From Oscillospiraceae bacterium (GTDB taxonomy: Bacteria; Bacillota; Clostridia; Oscillospirales; Oscillospiraceae), in NCBI GenBank assembly GCA_017416685.1, contig JAFQBN010000037.1:1-42906 (forward strand): a DNA stretch of 42,906 nucleotides, given 5' to 3'. The position numbers and the translations under genes are program-made. Shown one piece after another: positions 6,743 to 14,442 of this stretch. The notes beneath the pieces were generated by a model. That model was given only the letters and a program-made list of their open reading frames with translations. It did not search any database and was not told where the DNA came from. Each line of letters starts with the position of its first letter. Positions within the stretch are counted from its first letter, which is position 1.

Positions 6743-8197
6743 ATGAACACGCTGTTTGAACTGACTGCCCTGGAGCTGGCCGCCGCCATCTCCCGAGGTG
6801 AGCTTTCCAGCAAAGAGGCTTTGCTCTTCTCCAATTCCGCTTGTACCGCAAACGCCGACAAGTTAAATTGCTTCACATCATTTTCTGCCTCCGATCCCAT
6901 TGCCGCCGCCCCCGTTTCGCCCCTTTCCGGTGTCCCCATGGCGGTGAAGGACAACATCTGCGTAGCCGGAACTGCCACCACCTGCGCCAGCCGCATGCTG
7001 CGCGATTTTATCCCGCCCTACACCGCCACAGCGGTGGAAAAACTGACCGCTGCGGGCGCAGTTTGTGCGGGCAAAACCAATCTGGACGAGTTTGCCATCG
7101 GCTCCACCTCCGAGACCTCTTTCTTCGGTCCGGTGAAAAATCCGTGGAATTTGGAATACAGTCCCGGCGGTTCCTCCGGCGGCAGCGCCGCTGCCGTTGC
7201 CGCGGGATTGGTTTGGTATGCCCTGGGTTCTGACACCGGCGGCTCCATCCGCCACCCCGCCGCCTGCTGCGGTGTCACCGGCATGAAACCCACCTACGGC
7301 ACGGTGTCCCGCTACGGCCTTGTGTCTTACGCATCCTCCTTCGATCAGATCGGCCCCATCGCCCGGAACGCAGCGGACTGCGCCGCCGTGCTGGACATGA
7401 TCCGCGGTCATGACGGGCGGGACAGCACCAGCCTGCCCGGTCCTTATTTGCCCCTGTCCCCCCAACTGACCGGCGATCTGCACGGTGTACGCATCGGCAT
7501 CCCCGACGTGTATTTTGACGAAGCGGTGGATGAACCCACCCGCCGTGCCATTCTCTCCTGCGCCGACACTTTGCGCCGGCGGGGCGCTTTGGTGGAGTCC
7601 TGTCATGCCGTCGGCCTTGAACACGCCGTCCACGCCTACTACGTCCTCGCCTGCGCGCAGGCAAGCTCCAATCTCGCCCGGTACGACGGCGTGCGCTACG
7701 GCTGCCGCGCGGAAGATACCCACGACGTGCAGGATCTGTTCGTCCGCAGCCGCTCCCTCGGCTTCGGTCGGGAAGTCCGGCGGCGCATCCTGCTGGGTAC
7801 CTATCTGCTCAGCGGTGACAACTACGAAACTTACTACAAAAAGGCCGTGGCCGTCCGCCATCAGGTGGAGAATACCTTCCGCGCCCTTTGGCATAATTAC
7901 GATCTGCTGCTGACCCCGGTCCTCCCCGGTCCGCCTCCCAAACTGGGTCAGGAGGCCAACAACCCCGTCGCTTTGTATCAGGAGGACCGCTACGTGGCCT
8001 GTGCCAATCTGGCGGGTCTGCCCGCCCTTTCCATGCCCTGCGGTATGCACAAGGAGGGTCTGCCTATCGGAGCGCAGCTTCTTGGCCCCCACATGGCTGA
8101 CGGCGCGGTGCTGAACGCCGCCTTTGCCTTCCAGCAGGAGACGGATTTCCACCGCCTCCATCCCCCCATTTTCGGTTTGGGAGGTGACGCAGGATGA
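6743..8197 (+). CDS. gatA: Asp-tRNA(Asn)/Glu-tRNA(Gln) amidotransferase subunit A
   Basis: This 484-residue amidase-signature enzyme releases ammonia from glutamine and feeds it to GatB. The Ser-cisSer-Lys machinery is intact: Lys in MAVKDN (K69), the glycine/serine loop SPGGSSGGSAAA (about 140-151) and the nucleophile in GSDTGGS (S168), followed by ACCGVTGMKPTYG. Length is normal. The ATG at 6743 has a GAGGTGG site just upstream, and the frame's earlier part overlaps gatC. It overlaps gatB by four bases (ATGA), which indicates translational coupling. Confidence 0.97.
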   Translation: MNTLFELTALELAAAISRGELSSKEALLFSNSACTANADKLNCFTSFSASDPIAAAPVSPLSGVPMAVKDNICVAGTATTCASRMLRDFIPPYTATAVEKLTAAGAVCAGKTNLDEFAIGSTSETSFFGPVKNPWNLEYSPGGSSGGSAAAVAAGLVWYALGSDTGGSIRHPAACCGVTGMKPTYGTVSRYGLVSYASSFDQIGPIARNAADCAAVLDMIRGHDGRDSTSLPGPYLPLSPQLTGDLHGVRIGIPDVYFDEAVDEPTRRAILSCADTLRRRGALVESCHAVGLEHAVHAYYVLACAQASSNLARYDGVRYGCRAEDTHDVQDLFVRSRSLGFGREVRRRILLGTYLLSGDNYETYYKKAVAVRHQVENTFRALWHNYDLLLTPVLPGPPPKLGQEANNPVALYQEDRYVACANLAGLPALSMPCGMHKEGLPIGAQLLGPHMADGAVLNAAFAFQQETDFHRLHPPIFGLGGDAG

Positions 8198-9618
8198 ACT
8201 GGGAAATCGTCATCGGGTTGGAAACCCACGTGGAACTGGCTACAAGGAGCAAAATCTTCTGCGGCTGTTCCACCGCCTTCGGCGCTGCGCCCAACACCCT
8301 GTGCTGCCCGGTGTGTCTCGGTCTGCCCGGCGCTCTGCCCGTGCTGAATGAACAGGCCGTGGAACTGGCTGTGAAAGCCGCCCTTGCCCTGAACTGCACC
8401 GTCACCCCGGTCAGCCGGTTCGACCGCAAGAATTACTTTTACCCTGATCTTCCCAAGGCCTATCAGATCAGCCAGCTGTACGCCCCTCTGGCCCGGAACG
8501 GGCATCTGGACCTGCCCGATGGCAGGCGGATACGCATCAGCGAGATGCACCTTGAAGAAGATGCGGGCAAGCTGCACCATCACGACGACCGCACCGCCAT
8601 TGACTACAACCGCTGCGGTGTTCCGCTCATTGAGATCGTCACCGCCCCGGATCTTTCCGGCGGTGAGGATGCCGTCGCCTATCTGGAGCGATTGCGCTCC
8701 ATCCTGCAGTATTTGGGCGTGTCCGACTGCCGTATGGAGGAGGGGTCTTTGCGCTGCGACGTCAACCTGTCCGTCCGCCCGGCGGGCAGCAGTGAGCTGG
8801 GCGTGCGCACAGAGCTGAAAAATCTCGGTTCCCTCCGGGCCGTCCGTTTGGCCTGTGAGTACGAGGCGCAGCGGCAGATCGCCATTCTGGAGTCCGGCGG
8901 TCAGGTGCGCTGCCAGACCTGCCGCTGGGACGAGGATGCCCGCCGCACCGTCCCCATGCGGGACAAGGAACAGGTGGGCGACTACCGCTACTTCCCTGAC
9001 CCAGACCTGCCGCCGCTGGCGGTAAGCGGAGAACAGTTGAATCGCCTGCGCTCGAAGCAGCCGGAGCTGGCTCACGAGAAGTGCGCCCGCTACGCCCGGG
9101 ACTGGTCTTTGAGTGACTACGACTGTACCACCCTGACCTCCCGACGGGAACTGGCAGCGTTCTTCGAACAGGTGGTCTCCCTCGGCGCACCGCCCAAACA
9201 AGCCGCCAACTGGATCATGGGGCAGGTTTTGCGCCGCCTCAGTGCAGACGGCCTTGATGTGGAGGAAATTCCCATAACTGCGCAGGCTCTGGCGGACCTT
9301 ATTCATCTGGTAGAGCGCGGAACGATCAACCGCAATACCGCAGTGGAGGTATTTGACGCCGTCTTCACCGGCGGTGACCCTACCCAATACGTCCGCGCCC
9401 ACCATTTGGAGCAGTCCTCCAACACAGAACAGATCACCGCCGCGGTGGAGGAAACTTTGTCTCAAAACCGCAAATCGGTGGAAGATTGGCTGTCCGGGAA
9501 AGAAAAAGCCGCCGGTTTTCTCATGGGACAGGCTATGCGCACTCTGGGCGGCAAGGCACCTCCCGCCCTTGTCAGCGAAATCGTTCGACAATTGTTGGAA
9601 CGGGAAAAATCTCAGTGA
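8194..9618 (+). CDS. gatB: Asp-tRNA(Asn)/Glu-tRNA(Gln) amidotransferase subunit B
   Basis: This 474-residue kinase-like subunit phosphorylates the misacylated Glu/Asp-tRNA and then amidates it with ammonia from GatA. The start WEIVIGLETHVEL, the zinc-site cysteines (CGCSTAF, CCPVCLGLPGALPVLN), FDRKNYFYPDLPKAYQISQ, and the C-terminal YqeY-like tRNA-binding domain with NWIMGQV and GFLMGQAM are visible. Length is normal. It closes the ribU-to-gatB run of genes. A perfect palindrome and then a strong terminator follow. Confidence 0.97.
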   Translation: MNWEIVIGLETHVELATRSKIFCGCSTAFGAAPNTLCCPVCLGLPGALPVLNEQAVELAVKAALALNCTVTPVSRFDRKNYFYPDLPKAYQISQLYAPLARNGHLDLPDGRRIRISEMHLEEDAGKLHHHDDRTAIDYNRCGVPLIEIVTAPDLSGGEDAVAYLERLRSILQYLGVSDCRMEEGSLRCDVNLSVRPAGSSELGVRTELKNLGSLRAVRLACEYEAQRQIAILESGGQVRCQTCRWDEDARRTVPMRDKEQVGDYRYFPDPDLPPLAVSGEQLNRLRSKQPELAHEKCARYARDWSLSDYDCTTLTSRRELAAFFEQVVSLGAPPKQAANWIMGQVLRRLSADGLDVEEIPITAQALADLIHLVERGTINRNTAVEVFDAVFTGGDPTQYVRAHHLEQSSNTEQITAAVEETLSQNRKSVEDWLSGKEKAAGFLMGQAMRTLGGKAPPALVSEIVRQLLEREKSQ

Positions 9619-9619
9619 A

Positions 9620-9635
9620 ACACAATATATTGTGT
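9620..9635. repeat. 16-bp perfect palindrome after gatB
   Basis: ACACAATATATTGTGT begins two bases after the gatB stop codon and is followed by CGATTTTTTG. It may form a weak terminator hairpin or serve as a protein-binding site; the stem is AT-rich. Confidence 0.6.
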
Positions 9636-9720
9636 CGATTTTTTGTGTCATGACATTATCTTGTTGATATCGTCAAAAGCCGCACTCTTCAAAGGCATCG
9701 AACATTTGTTTTAATTCCCA

Positions 9721-9757
9721 AAACCGTGGATTTCAAAGGAAATCCACGGTTTTTTTC
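9721..9757 (+). terminator. Terminator between gatB and mraZ
   Basis: A 13-bp perfect stem, AAACCGTGGATTT (9721-9733) with AAATCCACGGTTT (9740-9752), six-base loop and a T run. It separates the gatCAB unit from the division cluster. Confidence 0.9.
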
Positions 9758-9791
9758 TTGAAAAAAATTCTAAAAAATGCATAAAAAACTC

Positions 9792-9820
9792 TTGCATTTT
9801 TATGGTCAACCTCTTATACT
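9792..9820 (+). promoter_or_regulatory. Promoter of the dcw cluster
   Basis: TTGCAT at 9792-9797, a 17-bp spacer and TATACT at 9815-9820, about 70 bases ahead of mraZ. Confidence 0.75.
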
Positions 9821-9826
9821 AGGAGC

Positions 9827-9882
9827 AGGTGGAGGAAAGTGGAGCATTTTCCCCCGATTTTTCATCAAAGTGGAGGAGGTGA
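9827..9882 (+). promoter_or_regulatory. Candidate MraZ operator repeats
   Basis: Repeated GTGGAG units lie just downstream of the dcw promoter: AGGTGGAGG (GTGG at 9829), AAAGTGGAG (GTGG at 9839, exactly 10 bp on) and AAAGTGGAGGAGG (GTGG at 9870). MraZ is known to repress its own cluster through short GTG-containing direct repeats spaced by about one helical turn. The third copy doubles as the mraZ ribosome binding site. Confidence 0.5.
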
Positions 9883-9887
9883 ACAGC

Positions 9888-10307
9888 GTGACCGGAACAT
9901 TTGAACATTCCATCGACGGAAAGGGCCGCCTGTTCATCCCGGCCCGCCTGAAAGAAGAACTGGGTGACTGCTTCCACCTGTCCATGGGTGCGGACCAGTG
10001 CCTGACCATCTACCCCCAAAGTTCCTGGGACGCCCTGTGCCGCCGTGCGGAAGAGCTGGAGGAGGAAGATGACATCGAAGCGATGGAAGTCTTCTTTGCC
10101 CAGACCTACCGCTGCACCGTGGACAGTCAGAACCGCATCGTGATCCCTCCCCTGCTGCGCGAGTACGCCAAGCTGGAAAAGGACGTAGTCATCGTCGGTG
10201 CCAACGGCGCCGCCCGTATTTGGGATGCCGCCCGCTGGAACGAGAAGCTGCTGGCCAGCGCCACACCGGAGCGCATGAAGTCCCTCAGCCGCAAGCTGCG
10301 TCTGTAA
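9888..10307 (+). CDS. mraZ: Transcriptional regulator MraZ
   Basis: This 139-residue protein has the two AbrB-like half domains of MraZ, seen as DGKGRLFIPARLKEEL (residues about 9-24) and DSQNRIVIPPLLREYA (about 80-95). MraZ is a ring-forming DNA-binding protein that represses the division and cell-wall cluster, usually its own. I place the start at GTG 9888 because AGGAGGT ends seven bases before it and the family begins close to TGTFEHS; a GTG at 9879 is possible but too close to the ribosome binding site. rsmH begins four bases after its stop codon. Confidence 0.92.
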   Translation: MTGTFEHSIDGKGRLFIPARLKEELGDCFHLSMGADQCLTIYPQSSWDALCRRAEELEEEDDIEAMEVFFAQTYRCTVDSQNRIVIPPLLREYAKLEKDVVIVGANGAARIWDAARWNEKLLASATPERMKSLSRKLRL

Positions 10308-10310
10308 TCC

Positions 10311-11246
10311 ATGGAATTCACTCATTATTCCGTCCTGCTGCAGGAATGTCTGGACGGCTTGAATATCCGCCCCGACGGCATTTATCTGGACGGCACTCTG
10401 GGCCGCGCCGGCCACTCCAGCCAAATCGCACAGCGGTTGACCACCGGCACCCTGATCTGCGTGGACCGCGATCAGGCCGCCCTGGATGCCGCGCAAACGC
10501 GGCTGGCCCCCTGGATGGATCGGGTGCGGCTGGTACACAGCAACTTTGCCGAGATCGACGCCATTCTGGACGGTGTTGGAGTTGACCGCGTGGACGGTAT
10601 GCTCTTTGACCTGGGCGTATCCTCCCCTCAGCTGGACGACAGCAGCCGCGGCTTCTCCTACATGGCCGACGCGCCGCTGGATATGCGCATGGACCGGTCC
10701 GAGGGTCTGACCGCCGCCGACGTGGTCAACACCTGGTCCCGGGACGAGTTGCGGCGAATTCTGCTTCAGTACGGCGAGGAGCGCTACGCCGGTCTCATCG
10801 CCGCCGCCATCGAGCGGTACAGGCAGACCAAACCGATCGAAACCACGCTCGAGTTGGTAGATATTATTAAAGGAGCAATGCCCGGCAAGGCGCTGAAAGA
10901 GAAGCAGCACCCCGCCAAGCGCAGCTTTCAGGCCATCCGTATCGCCGTCAACGACGAGCTGACCGCCGTGGACCGCATGATCCGCGCAGCTGTCCCCCGG
11001 CTGAATCCCGGCGGGCGATTGGCCGTGATCACCTTCCACTCGCTGGAAGACCGCATCGTAAAAACCGGCATGGCCGAATTCGCAAAAGGCTGCACCTGCC
11101 CCCCCGACTTTCCCGTTTGTGTGTGCGGCAGGACCCCCGACCTAAAGCTGGTCAACAAAAAACCCATCCTGCCCAGCCAGCAGGAGCTGACAGAAAACCC
11201 CCGCTCCCGCAGCGCCAAGCTGCGCGTAGCGGAAAAGACGAGATAA
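10311..11246 (+). CDS. rsmH: 16S rRNA (cytosine-1402-N4)-methyltransferase
   Basis: This 311-residue SAM-dependent enzyme N4-methylates C1402 of 16S rRNA, the same nucleotide that RsmI (also in this window) methylates on the ribose. HYSVLLQE, the SAM motif YLDGTLGRAGHS, LFDLGVSSPQLD, DMRMD and TFHSLEDRIVK are diagnostic. No clear ribosome binding site precedes the ATG, which lies three bases after the mraZ stop, so translation is probably coupled to mraZ. Length is normal. Confidence 0.96.
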   Translation: MEFTHYSVLLQECLDGLNIRPDGIYLDGTLGRAGHSSQIAQRLTTGTLICVDRDQAALDAAQTRLAPWMDRVRLVHSNFAEIDAILDGVGVDRVDGMLFDLGVSSPQLDDSSRGFSYMADAPLDMRMDRSEGLTAADVVNTWSRDELRRILLQYGEERYAGLIAAAIERYRQTKPIETTLELVDIIKGAMPGKALKEKQHPAKRSFQAIRIAVNDELTAVDRMIRAAVPRLNPGGRLAVITFHSLEDRIVKTGMAEFAKGCTCPPDFPVCVCGRTPDLKLVNKKPILPSQQELTENPRSRSAKLRVAEKTR

Positions 11247-11280
11247 AAACAGATCACAGATCATTTGGGAGGAACCCGCC

Positions 11281-11826
11281 ATGGCAGTGCGACAGAGAAC
11301 AACCGCATACCGTGTCAACGGCAGCGCAGCTTACGCCCCCGCCTATACCGGCAACGTCGTCCGTACCCCCCGCAGACAGGACGAGCAGTACGCCGTCCCC
11401 AAGCGCGCCCCTCGCCGTCAGACCGTCACCCGTCCTCAGGTGGCCGTGCGCGAGGCAGGTCACGTGGCCCCCTTCGCGGTGGTGGGCTTCCTCGCCGTGG
11501 GCGTGTTCGCGGTGCTGCTGCTGCTGAGTACCCTGCAGCTGCACATCGCCTCTGACAACGTGGTCGCCCTGCGCAGCCAGCTGGCTGACCTGCACACCGA
11601 GCAGGCCACCCTGTCCGCCCAGTATGAGCGGGAGTTCGATCTGCAGCGTCTGCAGGCCGCCGTAGGCGGAACCATGGTCCGTCCCACCCCCGACCAGATC
11701 ACCTACATCGACATGTCCCGTCCCGACAGCGTGGTGGTTTTTAACGACGGAGCTGCCCCCGGCGCTGCCGGTGCCGCCAAGGGCGTGGGCGAGATTTTTT
11801 CCGGTCTGGTTGAATATTTCTGCTGA
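11281..11826 (+). CDS. ftsL: FtsL-like divisome protein
   Basis: This 181-residue protein has a long basic, proline/arginine-rich cytoplasmic N terminus (1-65), one transmembrane helix (about 66-88, FAVVGFLAVGVFAVLLLLS) and an extracytoplasmic coiled-coil-like segment (about 90-125, rich in Leu, Gln and Glu). The topology and the position between rsmH and the septal PBP identify it as FtsL, which links FtsQ/FtsB to FtsW-PBP. Sequence identity in this family is always low. The tail after about 140 (rich in Gly and Ala) is longer than usual. The ATG follows GGGAGG at 11268-11273. Confidence 0.75.
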   Translation: MAVRQRTTAYRVNGSAAYAPAYTGNVVRTPRRQDEQYAVPKRAPRRQTVTRPQVAVREAGHVAPFAVVGFLAVGVFAVLLLLSTLQLHIASDNVVALRSQLADLHTEQATLSAQYEREFDLQRLQAAVGGTMVRPTPDQITYIDMSRPDSVVVFNDGAAPGAAGAAKGVGEIFSGLVEYFC

Positions 11827-11873
11827 TGCAGCACATACAGTAAAACAGCCTTATAAACCACGATGAAACGAGA

Positions 11874-11904
11874 GGGCGCAAGAGCATAGTTCTTGCGCCC
11901 TTTT
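11874..11904 (+). terminator. Hairpin with short T run between ftsL and the PBP gene
   Basis: A 10-bp perfect stem, GGGCGCAAGA (11874-11883) with TCTTGCGCCC (11891-11900), then TTTT. Inside the dcw cluster it may reduce transcription into the downstream genes or stabilise an mRNA end. Confidence 0.55.
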
Positions 11905-11931
11905 GACGATAGATAAGAGGAGGTCGCTTCC

Positions 11932-14379
11932 ATGGCAGAAAACAGAACCCAGCGCACTCAGCGGCAGGAGCGCACCTCCAAACAGCTGATTTTCCGCCGC
12001 ACCGCCATCCTGATGGGTCTGTTCGGTGTGTTCACCTTCGGCGTTCTGGGCTGGAAGCTCTGGGATGTCTCCATCCGCCATCACGAGGAGTACCAGCTGC
12101 GCCAGCTGCAGCAATCCACCCGCGACGTGGAGGTCAAGTCCAACCGGGGCTACATCCGGGACAGCAGCGGCAACGTTTTGGCCATGTCCGCCACCGTGTA
12201 CAACCTGATCCTTTCCCCCCGCGACCTTATCAACAGCATCAGCCAGCGGCAGTTCAAGCAGGCCGACGGCACCATTGACGAGACCGCCTATCAGGCCGCC
12301 ATTCAGGCCCGCCGTGACCTCATCTGCGACGAGGTCTGCACCGTCCTCGGCCTTGACCGGGACGACGTGGTCCGCCGACTGAACAAAGTCAACTCCCAGT
12401 ACGAAGTGCTGAAGAAAAATATCGAGGGCGCCGAGGCCGAACGGCTGCAGGCCTTTATCGCCGACAACAAGCTGGGCTACTCCCTCATCATGACCCCCAC
12501 CACCAAGCGCTACTACCCCATGTCCACCGTGGCCGCCCACGTAGTCGGCTTCGTCAATGAGAATGGCGGCGCTTACGGTGTGGAGGCCGCTTACGAGCAG
12601 CTGCTGGAGGGCCGTTCCGGCCGCGTGGTCACCACCCAGACCGGCGCCGGCACCGAAATGTACAACAGCTACTCCAACTACATCGACGCCGAGGACGGCA
12701 GCAGCATCACCCTGACCATCGACAGCACCATCCAGCGCATGGCCGAGCAGACACTCGCCGCAGGCATTGAAAAGTACGATGTGCAAAATGGCGGCATCTG
12801 CATTGTCATGAACCCCAAGACCTGTGCCGTGCTGGCCATGGCCAGTTCCCCCACCTACGATTTGAACGCTTACGGCACGGTCCACGAGGAGACCCTGAAC
12901 CGTCAGGCCGCCGCCCGTAAGGAGCAATATTATCAGCAGTACAAAACCCAGAATCTCACCGATGAGGACGGCAATCCTTTGAGCGACGAGGACCTGCGCA
13001 GCAAAGCCTCCTCCGCCGCCATCTCCGCCGCCCTCAACCAGCAGTGGCGCAACAAGGTACTCAACGACACCTATGAACCCGGCTCCACCTTCAAGTCCGT
13101 GGTGCTTGCCGCCGCACTGGAGGCCGGTGTCATCTCCGAGAGCGACCACTTCTTCTGCCCCGGTTACTACGTGGTTGCCGGACGCACCATCCACTGCTCC
13201 GAGCGCAGCGGACACGGCGACCAGACTCTGGCCGAAGCAGTGCAGAACTCCTGCAACCCCGCGTTCATGATGATCGGTCAGCGCCTTGGCGCAGAAACGT
13301 TCTACGACTATTTCGAGGCCTTTGGTCTGAAGGATGCCACCGGCATCGACCTGCCCGGCGAGGCCACCGGCGTTGTGTGGGACCGTGACTACTTCGTCAG
13401 TCCCGAGGGTTATCAGTCTCTCGCCACCGCCTCTTTCGGTCAGCGTTTTACCGTCAGCCCCCTGCAGCTGCTGTCCGCCTTCTCCGCCACCGTCAACGGC
13501 GGCTACCTCATGCAGCCTCACGTGCTGAAGGCCATCAGCGACTCCGAGGGCAACATCATTCGCCAGACCGAACCCACCGTCATCCGTCAGGTGGTCAGCG
13601 AGAACACCAGCCGCAAGGCCGCTGAAATTCTGGAAAGCGTGGTCAGTGAAGGCACCGGCCGCAACGCTTACGTGGCCGGCTACCGCATCGGCGGCAAGAC
13701 CGGTACCGCCGAAGGCGAGGTCGGCACCCAGGACGAGGAGATCGTATCCTTCGTCGGCTTTGCCCCCGCCGAGGACCCTCAGGTCATCGTTCTGCTGTAC
13801 TTTGACACGCCCAAGCACGCCTCCCCCGGCAGCAAGTACGGCTCCACCGGCTACTACATCAGCGGCGGCCAGATGGCCGCTCCCATGGCGGGTCAGCTCA
13901 TCGCCGAGATCCTGGACTATCTGGGCGTGGAGCGTCAGTACACCCAGTCCGAAGCCGCAGCCGCCGACGTGTCCGTCCCCAAGCTCACCGGCTACGACCT
14001 GACCACAGCTCAGGCCGCCCTCAAGCGTAAGAACCTCACCTGCCGTACCGTCGGTACCGGCACGGTGGTCACCGACCAGATCCCCGCCGTGGGTGCTACC
14101 ATCCCCGGCAACAGCACTGTCATCCTGTACATGGGCCAGCAGGCCCCCACCGAACAGGTCAACGTACCCAACCTGCGCGGTTTGACCTATGATCAGGCCA
14201 AGAAGCGCCTGAACGACCTGGGCCTCTACATGCGGGCCTCCGGCGTGTCCTATTACAGCGCGGTGACCAAGGCCGTGGATCAAAGCTACGGTGCCGGCGA
14301 GGTCGTGGACCGCGGCACCGTTATCCCCGTCCGTTTCGTGGACACCAGCGTATCCGACGGCTATTCCCCCCTGGAGTGA
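11932..14379 (+). CDS. pbpB: Class B penicillin-binding protein with two PASTA domains
   Basis: This 815-residue septal transpeptidase cross-links peptidoglycan together with FtsW. After a basic N terminus and one membrane anchor (about 23-45) comes the class B dimerisation domain. The transpeptidase domain carries STFK (S385-K388), SCN (S440-N442) and KTGTA (from K589). Two PASTA domains follow, beginning SVPKLTGYDLTTAQAALK and NVPNLRGLTYDQAKKRL. This architecture is shared by PBP2B and the sporulation protein SpoVD of Bacillus; the dcw position favours the septal role, but a sporulation role cannot be excluded. AGGAGG at 11918-11923 sets the ATG. Confidence 0.92.
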   Translation: MAENRTQRTQRQERTSKQLIFRRTAILMGLFGVFTFGVLGWKLWDVSIRHHEEYQLRQLQQSTRDVEVKSNRGYIRDSSGNVLAMSATVYNLILSPRDLINSISQRQFKQADGTIDETAYQAAIQARRDLICDEVCTVLGLDRDDVVRRLNKVNSQYEVLKKNIEGAEAERLQAFIADNKLGYSLIMTPTTKRYYPMSTVAAHVVGFVNENGGAYGVEAAYEQLLEGRSGRVVTTQTGAGTEMYNSYSNYIDAEDGSSITLTIDSTIQRMAEQTLAAGIEKYDVQNGGICIVMNPKTCAVLAMASSPTYDLNAYGTVHEETLNRQAAARKEQYYQQYKTQNLTDEDGNPLSDEDLRSKASSAAISAALNQQWRNKVLNDTYEPGSTFKSVVLAAALEAGVISESDHFFCPGYYVVAGRTIHCSERSGHGDQTLAEAVQNSCNPAFMMIGQRLGAETFYDYFEAFGLKDATGIDLPGEATGVVWDRDYFVSPEGYQSLATASFGQRFTVSPLQLLSAFSATVNGGYLMQPHVLKAISDSEGNIIRQTEPTVIRQVVSENTSRKAAEILESVVSEGTGRNAYVAGYRIGGKTGTAEGEVGTQDEEIVSFVGFAPAEDPQVIVLLYFDTPKHASPGSKYGSTGYYISGGQMAAPMAGQLIAEILDYLGVERQYTQSEAAAADVSVPKLTGYDLTTAQAALKRKNLTCRTVGTGTVVTDQIPAVGATIPGNSTVILYMGQQAPTEQVNVPNLRGLTYDQAKKRLNDLGLYMRASGVSYYSAVTKAVDQSYGAGEVVDRGTVIPVRFVDTSVSDGYSPLE

Positions 14380-14442
14380 CCCTGCGCCGTTCCCGGCGCG
14401 CACAGAGAGAATGAAACCGCCCTTTGAGGGGTGACCCACTTC

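Noticed and set aside
11851-14439. Long open reading frame on the minus strand opposite the PBP gene (about 860 codons)
   Set aside because: The plus strand carries a complete PBP with all motifs; the mirror frame is Gly/His/Val-rich, has no ribosome binding site and arises from GC-rich third positions.
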